64,000 nt of DNA from Rhodospirillales bacterium. Its GTDB lineage: Bacteria; Pseudomonadota; Alphaproteobacteria; Kiloniellales; JACOMY01. Position 1 is the stretch's first letter. Every line of letters begins with the position of its first letter. The stretch spans positions 88,531 through 152,530 of the forward strand of contig JACOMY010000005.1 in the NCBI GenBank assembly GCA_014324045.1, written 5' to 3'. A program made the translations under genes and the position numbers. Under the pieces are notes generated by a model. It saw only the letters and a program-made list of their open reading frames with translations, was not told the DNA's origin and ran no database searches. Shown here one piece after another: positions 49,363-58,178 of the stretch.

Positions 49363-50172
49363 ATGATCATCGACAGCGACAAGATCGTTGCTCTGCTTCG
49401 GCGGGTGGCTGCTGAACAGGTGATGCCGGCCTGGCGGCACCTGGGCAAGAACGATATCGGCTACAAGGCTGGAGACGAGCCGGTGACGGTAGCCGATCAC
49501 GCATCCGAACTGGCCTTGAGCGCTGGCTTGAGGGAACTTCTACCGGGCTCGATGGTGGTCGGCGAGGAGGGCGTGGCGAATGATCCAACCCGGCTGGCGC
49601 TGCTCGCCGGAGATGACTGGGTCTGGATCGTAGATCCTATCGACGGCACTCGGAACTTCGCGGCCGGTCGGCCTCATTTTGCGGTGATGATCGCCTTGGC
49701 GCGCGGCGGGGTGACCGAGGGCGCTTGGATCTATGCGCCGGCCTTGGAGAGCTTGGGGGTGGCCGAGCGGGGGGAGGGGGCGTGTCTCCAAGGCACTGCC
49801 TGCCATATTGAGCTGACGGCGCGACCGGCCTCGGAACTGCGGGGAACGCTGCACGCCGGGCAGTTCGCTCCGCGGGATCTGGCTCAGAAGATGTCGCGGC
49901 GGCGCGATCGGGTGGTCGCACTGCGTAGTATGGGCTCAGCCGGCATTGAGTACCTGCGCTTGCTCGACGGCGAGATGGATTTCTCCTTCTTCAGCAAGCT
50001 GAAGCCCTGGGATCATGCCCCCGGCTGTCTACTTTTGAGCGAGGCGGGCGGGATTGCGCGCTTTTCCGACTGCGGTAACCTTTACACGCCGCTACAGCAC
50101 AAGGGTGAGGGTTTGTTGCTGGCTCCCGACGAAGAGTCTTGGCAACGCTTACACGCTGTCCTGCTCGCCTAA
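49363..50172 (+). CDS. Inositol monophosphatase family protein
   Basis: A 269-residue Mg-dependent phosphatase. The metal-binding motifs are all present: GEEG in MVVGEEGVA, WIVDPIDGTRNFAAG (DPIDGT) and the C-terminal WDHAPGCLLLSEAGG. Possible substrates include inositol-1-phosphate, histidinol phosphate and 3'-phosphoadenosine nucleotides; the motifs do not decide. Start ATG 49363 has a weak ribosome site; upstream TTG starts add 12 non-conserved residues. It follows the previous gene by 61 bases. Confidence 0.9.
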   Translation: MIIDSDKIVALLRRVAAEQVMPAWRHLGKNDIGYKAGDEPVTVADHASELALSAGLRELLPGSMVVGEEGVANDPTRLALLAGDDWVWIVDPIDGTRNFAAGRPHFAVMIALARGGVTEGAWIYAPALESLGVAERGEGACLQGTACHIELTARPASELRGTLHAGQFAPRDLAQKMSRRRDRVVALRSMGSAGIEYLRLLDGEMDFSFFSKLKPWDHAPGCLLLSEAGGIARFSDCGNLYTPLQHKGEGLLLAPDEESWQRLHAVLLA

Positions 50173-50299
50173 AGGATAATAACGAAGCGCAGCAGTGTAG
50201 CTGGCCAATTAGACCACACCGACGCCGACGCACCACAGGCCCAAGAATCAGAAAATATGCTTCCTTTTTGGGCACTTAATACTTATAGTCACCTCCAGC

Positions 50300-50700
50300 C
50301 CACACCTTGGAAGATCTAGTAGCTGTAGGCCGTGTAGCCCAGCACAATCGGCAGCAGGATCTGGGTGCCGCCCAGCATCAAACCCTGGATCTTCGGCGGC
50401 GAAGCCGCATCCAAAACGGTCACAGCGGGCCAGATGCTATTGGGCTAGAGGCTGAGGGTCAAACCGAGATAAGGGAGGACGAAGAGCATTAAGATCAGCA
50501 CAAAGTCGTTTCGGCGGTTCACCTCCGTCACAGCGCGACCAAGAAGGACACAGGAAGCAGATAGAGGGTCTCGGGCCAAGTTAACCAACGCACCGCGATC
50601 CCGGGGTCAGCCAAGGGTGTCCAAAGGCTGATTGCGCCCACGGTGAGAAACACCAAGATCAAGATGGGCCAATAGAACTTCCAGAGACTCTCCTAGAACT
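50300..50700 (-). pseudogene. cydB: Cytochrome bd oxidase subunit II (cydB), 3' remnant
   Basis: Read leftward in pieces: WPILILVFLTVGAISLWTPL, then VRWLTWPETLYLLPVSFLVA, then after frame changes VTVLDAASPPKIQGLMLGGT and QILLPIVLGYTAYSY. These are the last helices and loop of CydB, whose normal end is TAYSYWVFRGKV. The Trp codon after SY reads TAG, and the frame continues IFQGVGW to a further stop. The first half of the gene and cydA are absent here. The organism has thus lost at least this copy of the high-affinity oxidase. Confidence 0.82.
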
Positions 50701-50835
50701 CACCCCCAGTCTTATCGACCGAATTTCTCACCGCAGCAAGCGCAGAGCAGGGTGCCTTCTGCCGCATGTCAGCCCGTCTCAGGCTTGCAAGTAGGAACAC
50801 AAAACCACTATTATTCTAGTAGAAACCCCTATCCT

Positions 50836-50922
50836 GCGAAAGGCGAGGGCATTCCCGCCGGTCTGGCTATTCTTTTCTGCACCTTGATCCTAGAGCGGAT
50901 CGCCGCCAACCGTCGCAGCTAA
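50836..50922 (+). pseudogene. Possible ABC permease C-terminal fragment
   Basis: A rightward frame reads AKGEGIPAGLAILFCTLILE, then RIAANRRS and TAA at 50920. It resembles the last helix of glycine-betaine/proline-type permeases (GxAIVxLAIxLDRI). Only some 28 codons remain, and they overlap the 3' end of the mazG relic, so the assignment is weak. Confidence 0.3.
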
Positions 50923-51717
50923 GCCTTTCGCTTCACCTCTTGCCAGAGGGCTTCCAGCCGGTCGAGATCGCAATCGGTCATAGTGCGGCCATGCTTGGCA
51001 AGCGCTGCCTCCATGGCGTAGAAGCGGCGCTCGAACTTGGCATTGGCTTTGCGTAGCGTCACTTCCGGGTCGAGCATCAGATGGCGAGCCAGATTAGCCA
51101 GCACGAAGAGGAGGTCGCCGATCTCCTCTTCGGCGTGCGCAAGCCTGTCCGGGTCCTGCTCCAGCGCCAAGACCTCGGTCTTAACCTCGTCCAGTTCCTC
51201 ATCGACCTTTTTCAGTATCAAATCTGACGCTTGCTGCCCGTTTCTGAAGCTTGGACGCACGCAGGAGGGCAGGCAGAGCCTCCTGGGCCACGCCGTCCAG
51301 AGATCTCTGCCTCAGTCCACTGTTTGTGGTGCTGCGTTCCGTAGCCTTGATCTCTTCCCAGCTTTGCTTGACGGCCGCTGCGTCCCGCACCGCCGCCTCG
51401 CCGAAGATATGAGGATGGCGCCGCACCATCTTGTCGGCGATGGTCTGCGTCATGTCTTCGAAGGCAAAGGCATGAGCTCCCTCGGCGATACGGGCGTGGA
51501 AGACCATCAGCGGCGGCCAGTCGCCCAACTCGTCGCGCAAGGCTGCCATGTCGTCTTGGTCGATTGCCTCCGAGACCTCGTAGGCCTCTTCGATCGTGTA
51601 GGGTGCGATCGTCGCAAAGGTCTGCTCCAGATCCCAAGGACAGCCGCCGTCGGGATCGCGCAGGCGAGCCATGATCATGAGCAGGCGTTGCATCTGCGTG
51701 TTGTGGGACTTTTCCAC
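50919..51717 (-). pseudogene. mazG: Nucleoside triphosphate pyrophosphohydrolase MazG, frameshifted
   Basis: From GTG 51717 the frame reads MQRLLMIMARLRDPDGGCPW and continues through PYTIEEAYEVSEAI, GEAAVRDAAAVKQSWEEIKA and LRASKLQKRAASVRF, then ends early near 51199. The second half is intact in another frame: ILKKVDEELDEVKTEV, AEEEIGDLLFVLANLARHLM and the end at 50919. A single shift near 51220-51235 separates the two MazG domains. The EExxE...ExxD metal motifs are present in both halves. The first half alone keeps one metal site and could retain partial activity, but the usual two-domain enzyme is not made. Confidence 0.85.
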
Positions 51718-52136
51718 TATGGCCTTTTCCCGGGTTGGCGTTGCCGACGGACCAACTCGCCAGCGATGGCGTCGATGCGTTCTTGCAAGAAGCAATCCTT
51801 CAAGGGTCTTCGTCGAAGTTTTCTTGGGCGGAGGGCAGGAGCATTTGGTCCGGCAGCACCCGCATACCCACTAGCAGTCTTGCCAGAGTGATGGAAGGAG
51901 TGGTAATTTTTCGCATAATACATATTATGGAACTATTTATTGTAACCCAAGGTGCCCAGTTGGCGTTACCAAAGTCACCCATTATCCTCTCAGGACGCAG
52001 CGATAGAGAGTGATCGCCATAGTAAGGACTGCGTTCTTTCAGTGTTTGAGGCCGTAGATCCAGCTGTCGATTAGATATGGAGTATCGGCATCGGCCGGAC
52101 TTGGCGCTACGGGGCTAAGGCGATAGCGTCCCGCGC
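51718..52136. other. Gene-free stretch
   Basis: No gene is recognised. In alphaproteobacteria hflX often precedes mazG, but I find no HflX motif here. Confidence 0.35.
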
Positions 52137-52964
52137 ATGTCCTATCTCTTCACCGTCAAGGGACCTAGCCCGGCCGGCGCTTGGCCCTGGCCTATCGGCA
52201 CAGCCGAGCGCGCGATTCTTAGGCAAGAGCTACTCGCTTGCTGTCGTGCTGGACTGGCAACCGCAAGCCGGCGTCTCGATCTTCCCGCACCCATCTCTAC
52301 GGCAGACGATATGGATGCCTTTTTTTGTCGCTACGCCAAGCGCCCCTTGGCCATCGATCGGCACGGTTGTGGCTTTAACGATTCCCTCTGGCTCTGGCTC
52401 ATCGCCCGCTGGTTGCTGCCCGAGGCCGTGGTCGAGAGTGGCACCTTCATGGGCTACAGTGCTTGGCTTTTCCGGCAGGCCTGTCCCGCCGCCCGCATCG
52501 TCACCCACGACGTGGAACTGCCGTTGGCCGGACGGCTGCGGGCGCGCGCCGTCGACTATCGCCTGCAAGACTGGTCGACCGCGTCTTTGGAGGGCATCGA
52601 TCCAAAGCGTGCGCTCTGTTTCTTCGACGATCACATTTCCCACTTTCTGCGCTTGCATCAGGCGCACCAACGCGGATTTCACCTGGTTCTGCTGGACGAT
52701 AACTTCCCGGCGCGGCAGTTGCATGCCACCGGCGCCCCGCCACTTCCCAGCCTCGCTATGCTGGAGGATGAAGAGTCTTTGACAAGAACGCTGGAATGGC
52801 AGCGTAAAGGCAAGCACTATACCTATCATGGGGCGCAAGAGAATGCGAGGGAGCACGCGCTGGTGAAGCAAATCGTTAAAGCCTGCTATCGCTTTCCCGA
52901 TCTTGCCGCCATCACCCGTTTACCGCCGGGGTCGAACCTGACCCTGGTGCGGCTCTCCGTGTAA
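52137..52964 (+). CDS. Hypothetical protein, possible Rossmann-fold methyltransferase-like
   Basis: A 275-residue cytosolic protein. The central part reads AVVESGTFMGYSAWLFRQAC followed by ARIVTHDVEL, which has the glycine loop and acidic strand end of a SAM-dependent methyltransferase-like fold. FFDDHISHFLRLHQAHQRGF followed by HLVLLDDNFP looks like the region after strand 4 of CmcI-like or O-methyltransferase-like families. The glycine loop is incomplete (ESGTFMG), so SAM binding is uncertain. ATG 52137 has no clear ribosome site. Its stop is 39 bases before the next gene. Confidence 0.65.
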   Translation: MSYLFTVKGPSPAGAWPWPIGTAERAILRQELLACCRAGLATASRRLDLPAPISTADDMDAFFCRYAKRPLAIDRHGCGFNDSLWLWLIARWLLPEAVVESGTFMGYSAWLFRQACPAARIVTHDVELPLAGRLRARAVDYRLQDWSTASLEGIDPKRALCFFDDHISHFLRLHQAHQRGFHLVLLDDNFPARQLHATGAPPLPSLAMLEDEESLTRTLEWQRKGKHYTYHGAQENAREHALVKQIVKACYRFPDLAAITRLPPGSNLTLVRLSV

Positions 52965-53003
52965 AAGGACAGCTCCAGATCGAAGAGATGGAAACCCTAG
53001 CCA

Positions 53004-54938
53004 ATGAGACTTCCTGCGCTTTACCTCCCCCTCGTTTACTTGGCCCTCCTGCCTGCCGCGGCTTGGGCAGAGACGATCACGCTCTCCCGCTGGGCGCCCT
53101 CTTCGTTGCCGCCGCCGAAAGATCCGGTGGAACTTGTGAAGAAGGTCGAAGCCGGTGCGCTCCCCGCGATAAGCGAGCGCGTGCCCAGAGTCCCCTTGAT
53201 GGTTCAGGAGACCGAGGCCAGGGTCTTGGGCAAGTCCGGCGGCAAGCTGCAAACCATGATCGGACGGCAGAAGGACAGCCGCCTGATGGTGGTCTACGGT
53301 TATGCGCGCCTCGTGGGCTACGACGAAGACTACAACCTAGTGCCAGACATCCTGGAATCGGTGGAGATCGAAGACAACCGCCGCTTTACCCTAAAGCTGC
53401 GGCCCGGTCACAAGTGGTCGGATGGCCACCCCTTCACGTCGGAAGACTTCCGTTACTATTGGGAGGACGTTGCCAACCACTTGGCTCTCTCGCCTGTCGG
53501 CCCGCCCATCCAGTTGGTGGTCGACGGCAAGCTCCCGACCGTCGCCTTTCCGGACGAGACGACGGTCATTTACGCCTGGGATGCACCAAATCCCTTCTTT
53601 CTCCCGGCCTTGGCGCAGGCCTCGCCGCTCTTCATCTACCGCCCCGCCCACTACATGAAGCGCTTCCACGAGCGCTACGCTGACAAGGAATTCCTGGAGC
53701 AGATGGTGCATGAGCATGGCAAGCCCAGCTGGGGTGCCCTGCACAACAGCCTCGACAACCTGAACCGGATGGACAATCCGGACCTGCCGGTGCTGCAGCC
53801 TTGGCTGGTGGTGACGCCGCCGCCGAGCCAGCGCCTCACGGCCAAACGCAATGCCTACTTCCACCGCATCGACCAAGCAGGCATGCAACTGCCCTACATC
53901 GACAAGTGGCTGTTGGCGATCACCTCGCCCGGACTGGTGCCGGCCAAGACCGCGGCAGGAGATTCCGACCTCCAGGCCCGCGGGATCGGTTTCTCCGACT
54001 ACCCCCTCCTGAAAGAGGCACAGAAGCGCGAGGGCTACCAAGTTCTGCTGTGGAAGACCGTGCGTCCCTCGAACTTCGCGCTCTATCCCAACCTCAATGC
54101 CAACGATCCGGTCTGGCACAGGCTGAACCGCGATCCCCGTTTCCGCCGCGCCCTCTCGCTAGCCATCGATCGCAACGAAATCAATCAGGTCATCTACTTC
54201 GGTTTGGGGCTTCCTGGCAATCAAGGGCCGCTGCCGGAATCGCCGCTCTACAAGGCAAGCTATCGCGACAATTTCGCCAAGTTCGATCTGGCGGAGGCCA
54301 ATCGTCTGCTCGACGAAATCGGCCTGACCGAGCGCGACAGCGAAGGTTTGCGGCTCTTGCCGGACGGCCGCCCGCTCGAAATCATCGTCGAATCCGCCGG
54401 CGAGACCGAAGAAGAACCGGACATTCTGGAACTGGTAAAGACCACCTGGCGGAAGGCCGGTATCGGACTTTTCACCAAGCCAAGCGACCGGACGGCACTG
54501 CGCAATCGCATCTTCTCGGGCGAGGCTAACATGGTGATCTGGTTCGGCTTCGAGAACGGCGTGCCCACAGCGGCCATGTCGCCGGAGAACTGGGTGCCAA
54601 TCGCGCAGTCCGGCTATCATTGGCCCAAGTGGGGCCAGTACCACGAGACCAAGGGACAGGCCGGCGAACCGGTCGACATGCCTGCGGCCCAAGAATTACT
54701 GGACCAATTCAACACTTGGCGCAACGCTGCCGACAAGGATACCCGGACTGCCGCCTGGAACCGGATCCTGGAGATCAATGCCGAGCAGGTCTACACCATC
54801 GGTTTCGTTGGCCAAGTGCCGCAGCCGGTAGTCGCGAACAAGGAACTGAAGAATCTTCCGAAGGCCGGCATCTATAATTGGGAGCCCGGCGCCCAGTTCG
54901 GCATCTACCGGACCGACTCCTTCTTCTTTAACCACTGA
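53004..54938 (+). CDS. ABC transporter substrate-binding protein, peptide type (family 5)
   Basis: A 644-residue periplasmic binding protein with a signal peptide (residues 1-22, ending AAAWA). Family-5 blocks are visible: LKLRPGHKWSDGHPFTSEDF, FRRALSLAIDRNEINQVIYF and, near the C-terminus, AAWNRILEINAEQVYTIGF. Relatives bind oligopeptides, opines, or nickel, or act as YejA-like proteins. No permease or ATPase genes are adjacent, so its partners lie elsewhere. The stop lies within a 20-base tandem repeat, 9 bases from the end of the convergent gene. Confidence 0.9.
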   Translation: MRLPALYLPLVYLALLPAAAWAETITLSRWAPSSLPPPKDPVELVKKVEAGALPAISERVPRVPLMVQETEARVLGKSGGKLQTMIGRQKDSRLMVVYGYARLVGYDEDYNLVPDILESVEIEDNRRFTLKLRPGHKWSDGHPFTSEDFRYYWEDVANHLALSPVGPPIQLVVDGKLPTVAFPDETTVIYAWDAPNPFFLPALAQASPLFIYRPAHYMKRFHERYADKEFLEQMVHEHGKPSWGALHNSLDNLNRMDNPDLPVLQPWLVVTPPPSQRLTAKRNAYFHRIDQAGMQLPYIDKWLLAITSPGLVPAKTAAGDSDLQARGIGFSDYPLLKEAQKREGYQVLLWKTVRPSNFALYPNLNANDPVWHRLNRDPRFRRALSLAIDRNEINQVIYFGLGLPGNQGPLPESPLYKASYRDNFAKFDLAEANRLLDEIGLTERDSEGLRLLPDGRPLEIIVESAGETEEEPDILELVKTTWRKAGIGLFTKPSDRTALRNRIFSGEANMVIWFGFENGVPTAAMSPENWVPIAQSGYHWPKWGQYHETKGQAGEPVDMPAAQELLDQFNTWRNAADKDTRTAAWNRILEINAEQVYTIGFVGQVPQPVVANKELKNLPKAGIYNWEPGAQFGIYRTDSFFFNH

Positions 54939-54962
54939 CGGGCTTCTTCAACCGCTGACTGG
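54923..54962. repeat. 20-base imperfect tandem repeat across two convergent stops
   Basis: CTTCTTTAACCACTGACGGG (54923-54942) is followed directly by CTTCTTCAACCGCTGACTGG (54943-54962), 17 of 20 bases identical. The first copy contains the stop of the binding-protein gene and the second the stop of the leftward PhnP-like gene. GACGGGC (54937-54943) and GCCCGTC (54962-54968) can pair as a stem, a possible shared terminator. Confidence 0.6.
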
Positions 54963-55763
54963 CCCGTCCGTGGACAGCCGGACCGAGAGCCCGTCGTAGG
55001 CGGGCTCGACGCCAGCCGGGCAAAGGGCGGCCAGCGCCTGGTAGTCGGTGCTGTGGTTCATATGGGTGAGGATCGTGTGCTGCGGCTTCACCCACTCGAC
55101 CCAGCGTATCGTCCGCTCGAAGTGGCTGTGGGTCGGATGTGGTGCCATACGCAGGCAGTCGACGACCCAGAGCTTTAGGCCGGTCAGCGCATGCAGCGCA
55201 GTGTCGTCCAGCCGCGCAACGTCGGTCGAATAGGCAAAGTCGCCGATGCGATAGCCAAGGCTGTGCGTATGCCCGTGTTCCTGCAAGATCGGTAGAACCG
55301 AGAAGCCGGCCGCATCGAAAGGTACGCCGGCCACGATCACGCGGTCGTCCAGCAGGGCCGGGTAGAGGTTGCTTTCGGCATGGCTGGAGGCGAAGACGTA
55401 GTCGAAGCGGCGCGTCACCGTCTTGTGGGTGGCGGTATCCATGTAGGTCGGAATGGCCGCCCGCTGGCGGTAGGTATAGGCGCGCAGGTCGTCGATGCCG
55501 TGCACATGGTCGGCATGGGCATGGGTCAGCAGCACAGCATCCAGACGTGCCACCGGATGGTCCAGCAATTGTGCACGCAGGTCAGGGGAGCAGTCGATGA
55601 GGAGAGTCCCTCCGCCTGCCCCCTCCCCCTCGACCATGACCGAGACCCGGCGGCGGCGGTTGCGGGGCTCGGTGGGGTCGCAGTTGCCCCAGTTGCCGCC
55701 CGGTGTACCATCTGCCAGCGGCACCCCGCCGGAGCCGCCGCATCCGAGAACCGTGACCTTCAT
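54948..55763 (-). CDS. PhnP-like MBL-fold phosphodiesterase
   Basis: A 271-residue metallo-hydrolase with the N-terminal TVLGCGGSGGVPLADG, the metal motif LTHAHADHVHGIDDLRAY (HxHxDH), a later DVARLD segment and the final His in ILTHMNHSTD. Similar to PhnP and to the pqqB-like branch; usually annotated as a cyclic phosphodiesterase, with the natural substrate unclear. Its ATG overlaps the tatD stop by 4 bases, as the last gene of a leftward operon. Confidence 0.88.
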   Translation of the reverse strand: MKVTVLGCGGSGGVPLADGTPGGNWGNCDPTEPRNRRRRVSVMVEGEGAGGGTLLIDCSPDLRAQLLDHPVARLDAVLLTHAHADHVHGIDDLRAYTYRQRAAIPTYMDTATHKTVTRRFDYVFASSHAESNLYPALLDDRVIVAGVPFDAAGFSVLPILQEHGHTHSLGYRIGDFAYSTDVARLDDTALHALTGLKLWVVDCLRMAPHPTHSHFERTIRWVEWVKPQHTILTHMNHSTDYQALAALCPAGVEPAYDGLSVRLSTDGPVSG

Positions 55764-56551
55764 GCGGCCAGCGACCGCTCCGCCCGCGAGAAAAGGCGGA
55801 AAAAGTTCTCGGTGGTGATGGCAGCCAGTTCTGCCGGTGCGACGCCCTTAATCTCCGCCAGCAATGCGGCAGTGTGCGCAACGAAGGCCGGTTCGTTCCG
55901 CTTGCCGCGTTTGGGAACCGGCGCTAGGTAGGGCGAATCGGTCTCCACCAGCAGGCGCTCTAATGGAATTTTGCCGGCCGTCTTGCGCAGATCCTCCGCC
56001 TTCTTGAAGGTCAGGATGCCGGCCAAAGAGATCGACATGCCCAGGGCCAGCGCTCCTTCGGCCAAGGTGGTACTGCCGGAAAAGCAGTGGATCACGCCGG
56101 CGAAAGCCCCCTTACCTTGCTCTTCGGCCAGGATCTTCAAGGTCTCTTCCTCAGCATCGCGGCTGTGCACGATGACCGGCAGCCTGGCGCTGCGCGCGGC
56201 GGCAATGTGGGCCCGGAAGCTCTCGCGCTGTTCTTCGCGCGGGCTGTGCTCATAGAAGTAGTCCAGCCCGGTCTCGCCGATACCGACGACTTTCGGGTGG
56301 CGGGCCAGCGCCAGCAAGCGGTCCGGCGTCTTCTGCCCCTGCTCCCGGGCCTCGTGCGGGTGCACGCCGACGCTGCACCAAACCTGTGGGAAGCGCTCGG
56401 CGATCGCGATCACCTTGTCGATCTCGCTAAGCTTGGTGCCGATGGTCACCATGCCGCCGACATCGGCGCTCCGAGCGCGCGCGACGACGCCTGCCAAGTC
56501 GTCGCCTTCGCGCTCCAGAAAGTCGAGATGGCAATGAGAGTCGATCAGCAT
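55760..56551 (-). CDS. tatD: TatD-family metal-dependent deoxyribonuclease
   Basis: A 263-residue TIM-barrel hydrolase of the TatD/YcfH group with 3'-5' exonuclease or tRNA-linked roles in relatives. Metal ligands lie in IDSHCHLDF, GETGLDYFY, IVHSRDAE, IHCFSG and ETDSPYLAP. ATG 56551 lies inside the end of metG (7-base overlap), the order metG-tatD being common. Confidence 0.93.
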   Translation of the reverse strand: MLIDSHCHLDFLEREGDDLAGVVARARSADVGGMVTIGTKLSEIDKVIAIAERFPQVWCSVGVHPHEAREQGQKTPDRLLALARHPKVVGIGETGLDYFYEHSPREEQRESFRAHIAAARSARLPVIVHSRDAEEETLKILAEEQGKGAFAGVIHCFSGSTTLAEGALALGMSISLAGILTFKKAEDLRKTAGKIPLERLLVETDSPYLAPVPKRGKRNEPAFVAHTAALLAEIKGVAPAELAAITTENFFRLFSRAERSLAA

Positions 56552-58095
56552 CGCTCGGCCTCCTCCGGCAGGCGGGGAAAGAGTGCCTGCGGCTTCGGCA
56601 GCGGCCGTCCGACGTCCAGAGGTTCGTCGAAGTGGGCGAAGCTGCGTTCTCCCTCGGCGACGGCCAATTGGTCGAGAAGCTTGCCCGCGCTGGTCGGCAT
56701 GACCGGCTGAATCGCCAAGCCCACACGGCGCAGGCATTCGGCCAGGACATAGAGCACCGTGGCCATGCGCGATGGATCGCTCTTGCGCAACGCCCAAGGC
56801 GCTTGCGCGTCGGCATAGCGGTTGGCGTCGCCCACCACCTGCCAGATGCTCTCAAGCCCACGGTGGAAGGCCTGGCGCTCGAAGTTCGACCGAAGGCTGC
56901 CCAACAGCGCCCCCGCACCGTCCAGCAAGACCTTGTCTTCTTCAGTGAAGGCGCCATGTTCCGGCACTTGGCCGCCGCAGTTCTTGGCGATCATCGACAG
57001 CAGGCGCTGGGCCAGGTTGCCAAGGTCGTTGGCCAGGTCGTCGTTGACCCGTCGAACCATGGCGGTATGAGAGAAGTCACCGTCCTGCCCGAAAGGTACT
57101 TCGCGCATCAGGAAATAGCGCACCTGATCCAGACCGTAGTACTCAATCAACTGGAAGGGATCAATCACGTTGCCGAGCGACTTGGAGATCTTCTGTCCCT
57201 CGTTGGTCCACCAGCCGTGGGCGAAGACACGCTTGGGCGGTGCGAGGTCGGCTGCCATCAGGAAGGCCGGCCAGTAGACCGTATGGAAGCGCAGGATGTC
57301 CTTGCCAACCATGTGCAGATCGGCCGGCCAGAAAGTCTGCCACGCCTGACCGGATTCGCCGGGATAGCCGGCTGCGGTAATGTAGTTGATCAGTGCATCG
57401 AACCAGACGTAGGTGACATGTGCGGGATCGTCCGGGACCGGGATGCCCCAACTGTAGGTGGTGCGGCTGATCGAAAGATCGCGCAGGCCGCCCTTGACGA
57501 AGGCCGTGATCTCGTTGCGGCGGGACTTCGGCAGAATGAAGTCGGGGTCGTTCCCGTAGAGCGCCAGCAGGCGATCCTGCCAAGCCGACAGCCGGAAGAA
57601 GTAGGAGGGCTCCTCCACCCATTCGACCTGCTTGCCGGTCGGGGCGAAGCGCTTGCCGCCCCGCTCGGTCAACTCGTCCTCGCCGTAGAAAGCCTCGTCG
57701 GAGACGGAGTACCAGCCAGCGTACTGGCCGAGGTAGATTTGGTCACGCTCCCGCAACACCCTCCACAGCGCCTGTACGGCCGCCTTGTGCCGTTCCTCCG
57801 TTGTACGTATGAAGGTGTCGATGGAAAAGCCCATGACCTCGGTCAGGGTGCGGAAGGCCGCACTCACCTGATCGGCATAGGCCTGCGGCTCCAGGCCTCG
57901 CTCACGCGCCGACTGTGCTACCTTCTGTCCATGCTCATCGGTGCCGGTCAGAAACAGCACCTTGCGCCCGTCCAGGCGCATGAAACGGGCCAGAAGATCA
58001 CAGGCGAGGCTAGTGTAGGCATGGCCGATGTGCGGCCTGTCGTTCACGTAATAGATCGGCGTGGTGATGTAGTAACGTCCGGTGTCTTCTGCCAT
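56545..58095 (-). CDS. metG: Methionyl-tRNA synthetase
   Basis: A class I synthetase of 516 residues. The HIGH-type motif is NDRPHIGHAYTSLACDLLAR and the KMSKS-type motif is GQKISKSLGN. The zinc cysteines of the MetG1 type are not visible, and there is no C-terminal tRNA-binding domain, so it is the short alphaproteobacterial form. ATG 58095 (MAEDTGRYYITTP) is chosen over an upstream ATG. Lies between holB and tatD. Confidence 0.96.
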   Translation of the reverse strand: MAEDTGRYYITTPIYYVNDRPHIGHAYTSLACDLLARFMRLDGRKVLFLTGTDEHGQKVAQSARERGLEPQAYADQVSAAFRTLTEVMGFSIDTFIRTTEERHKAAVQALWRVLRERDQIYLGQYAGWYSVSDEAFYGEDELTERGGKRFAPTGKQVEWVEEPSYFFRLSAWQDRLLALYGNDPDFILPKSRRNEITAFVKGGLRDLSISRTTYSWGIPVPDDPAHVTYVWFDALINYITAAGYPGESGQAWQTFWPADLHMVGKDILRFHTVYWPAFLMAADLAPPKRVFAHGWWTNEGQKISKSLGNVIDPFQLIEYYGLDQVRYFLMREVPFGQDGDFSHTAMVRRVNDDLANDLGNLAQRLLSMIAKNCGGQVPEHGAFTEEDKVLLDGAGALLGSLRSNFERQAFHRGLESIWQVVGDANRYADAQAPWALRKSDPSRMATVLYVLAECLRRVGLAIQPVMPTSAGKLLDQLAVAEGERSFAHFDEPLDVGRPLPKPQALFPRLPEEAERC

Positions 58096-58178
58096 CTCGG
58101 TCTCGCTCGCGCTACATCTGTGCGGCAACCGGTCGGTTGTCGAACAGTACCCGCTTCGTTTGGAAAATGTCGGCCGGT

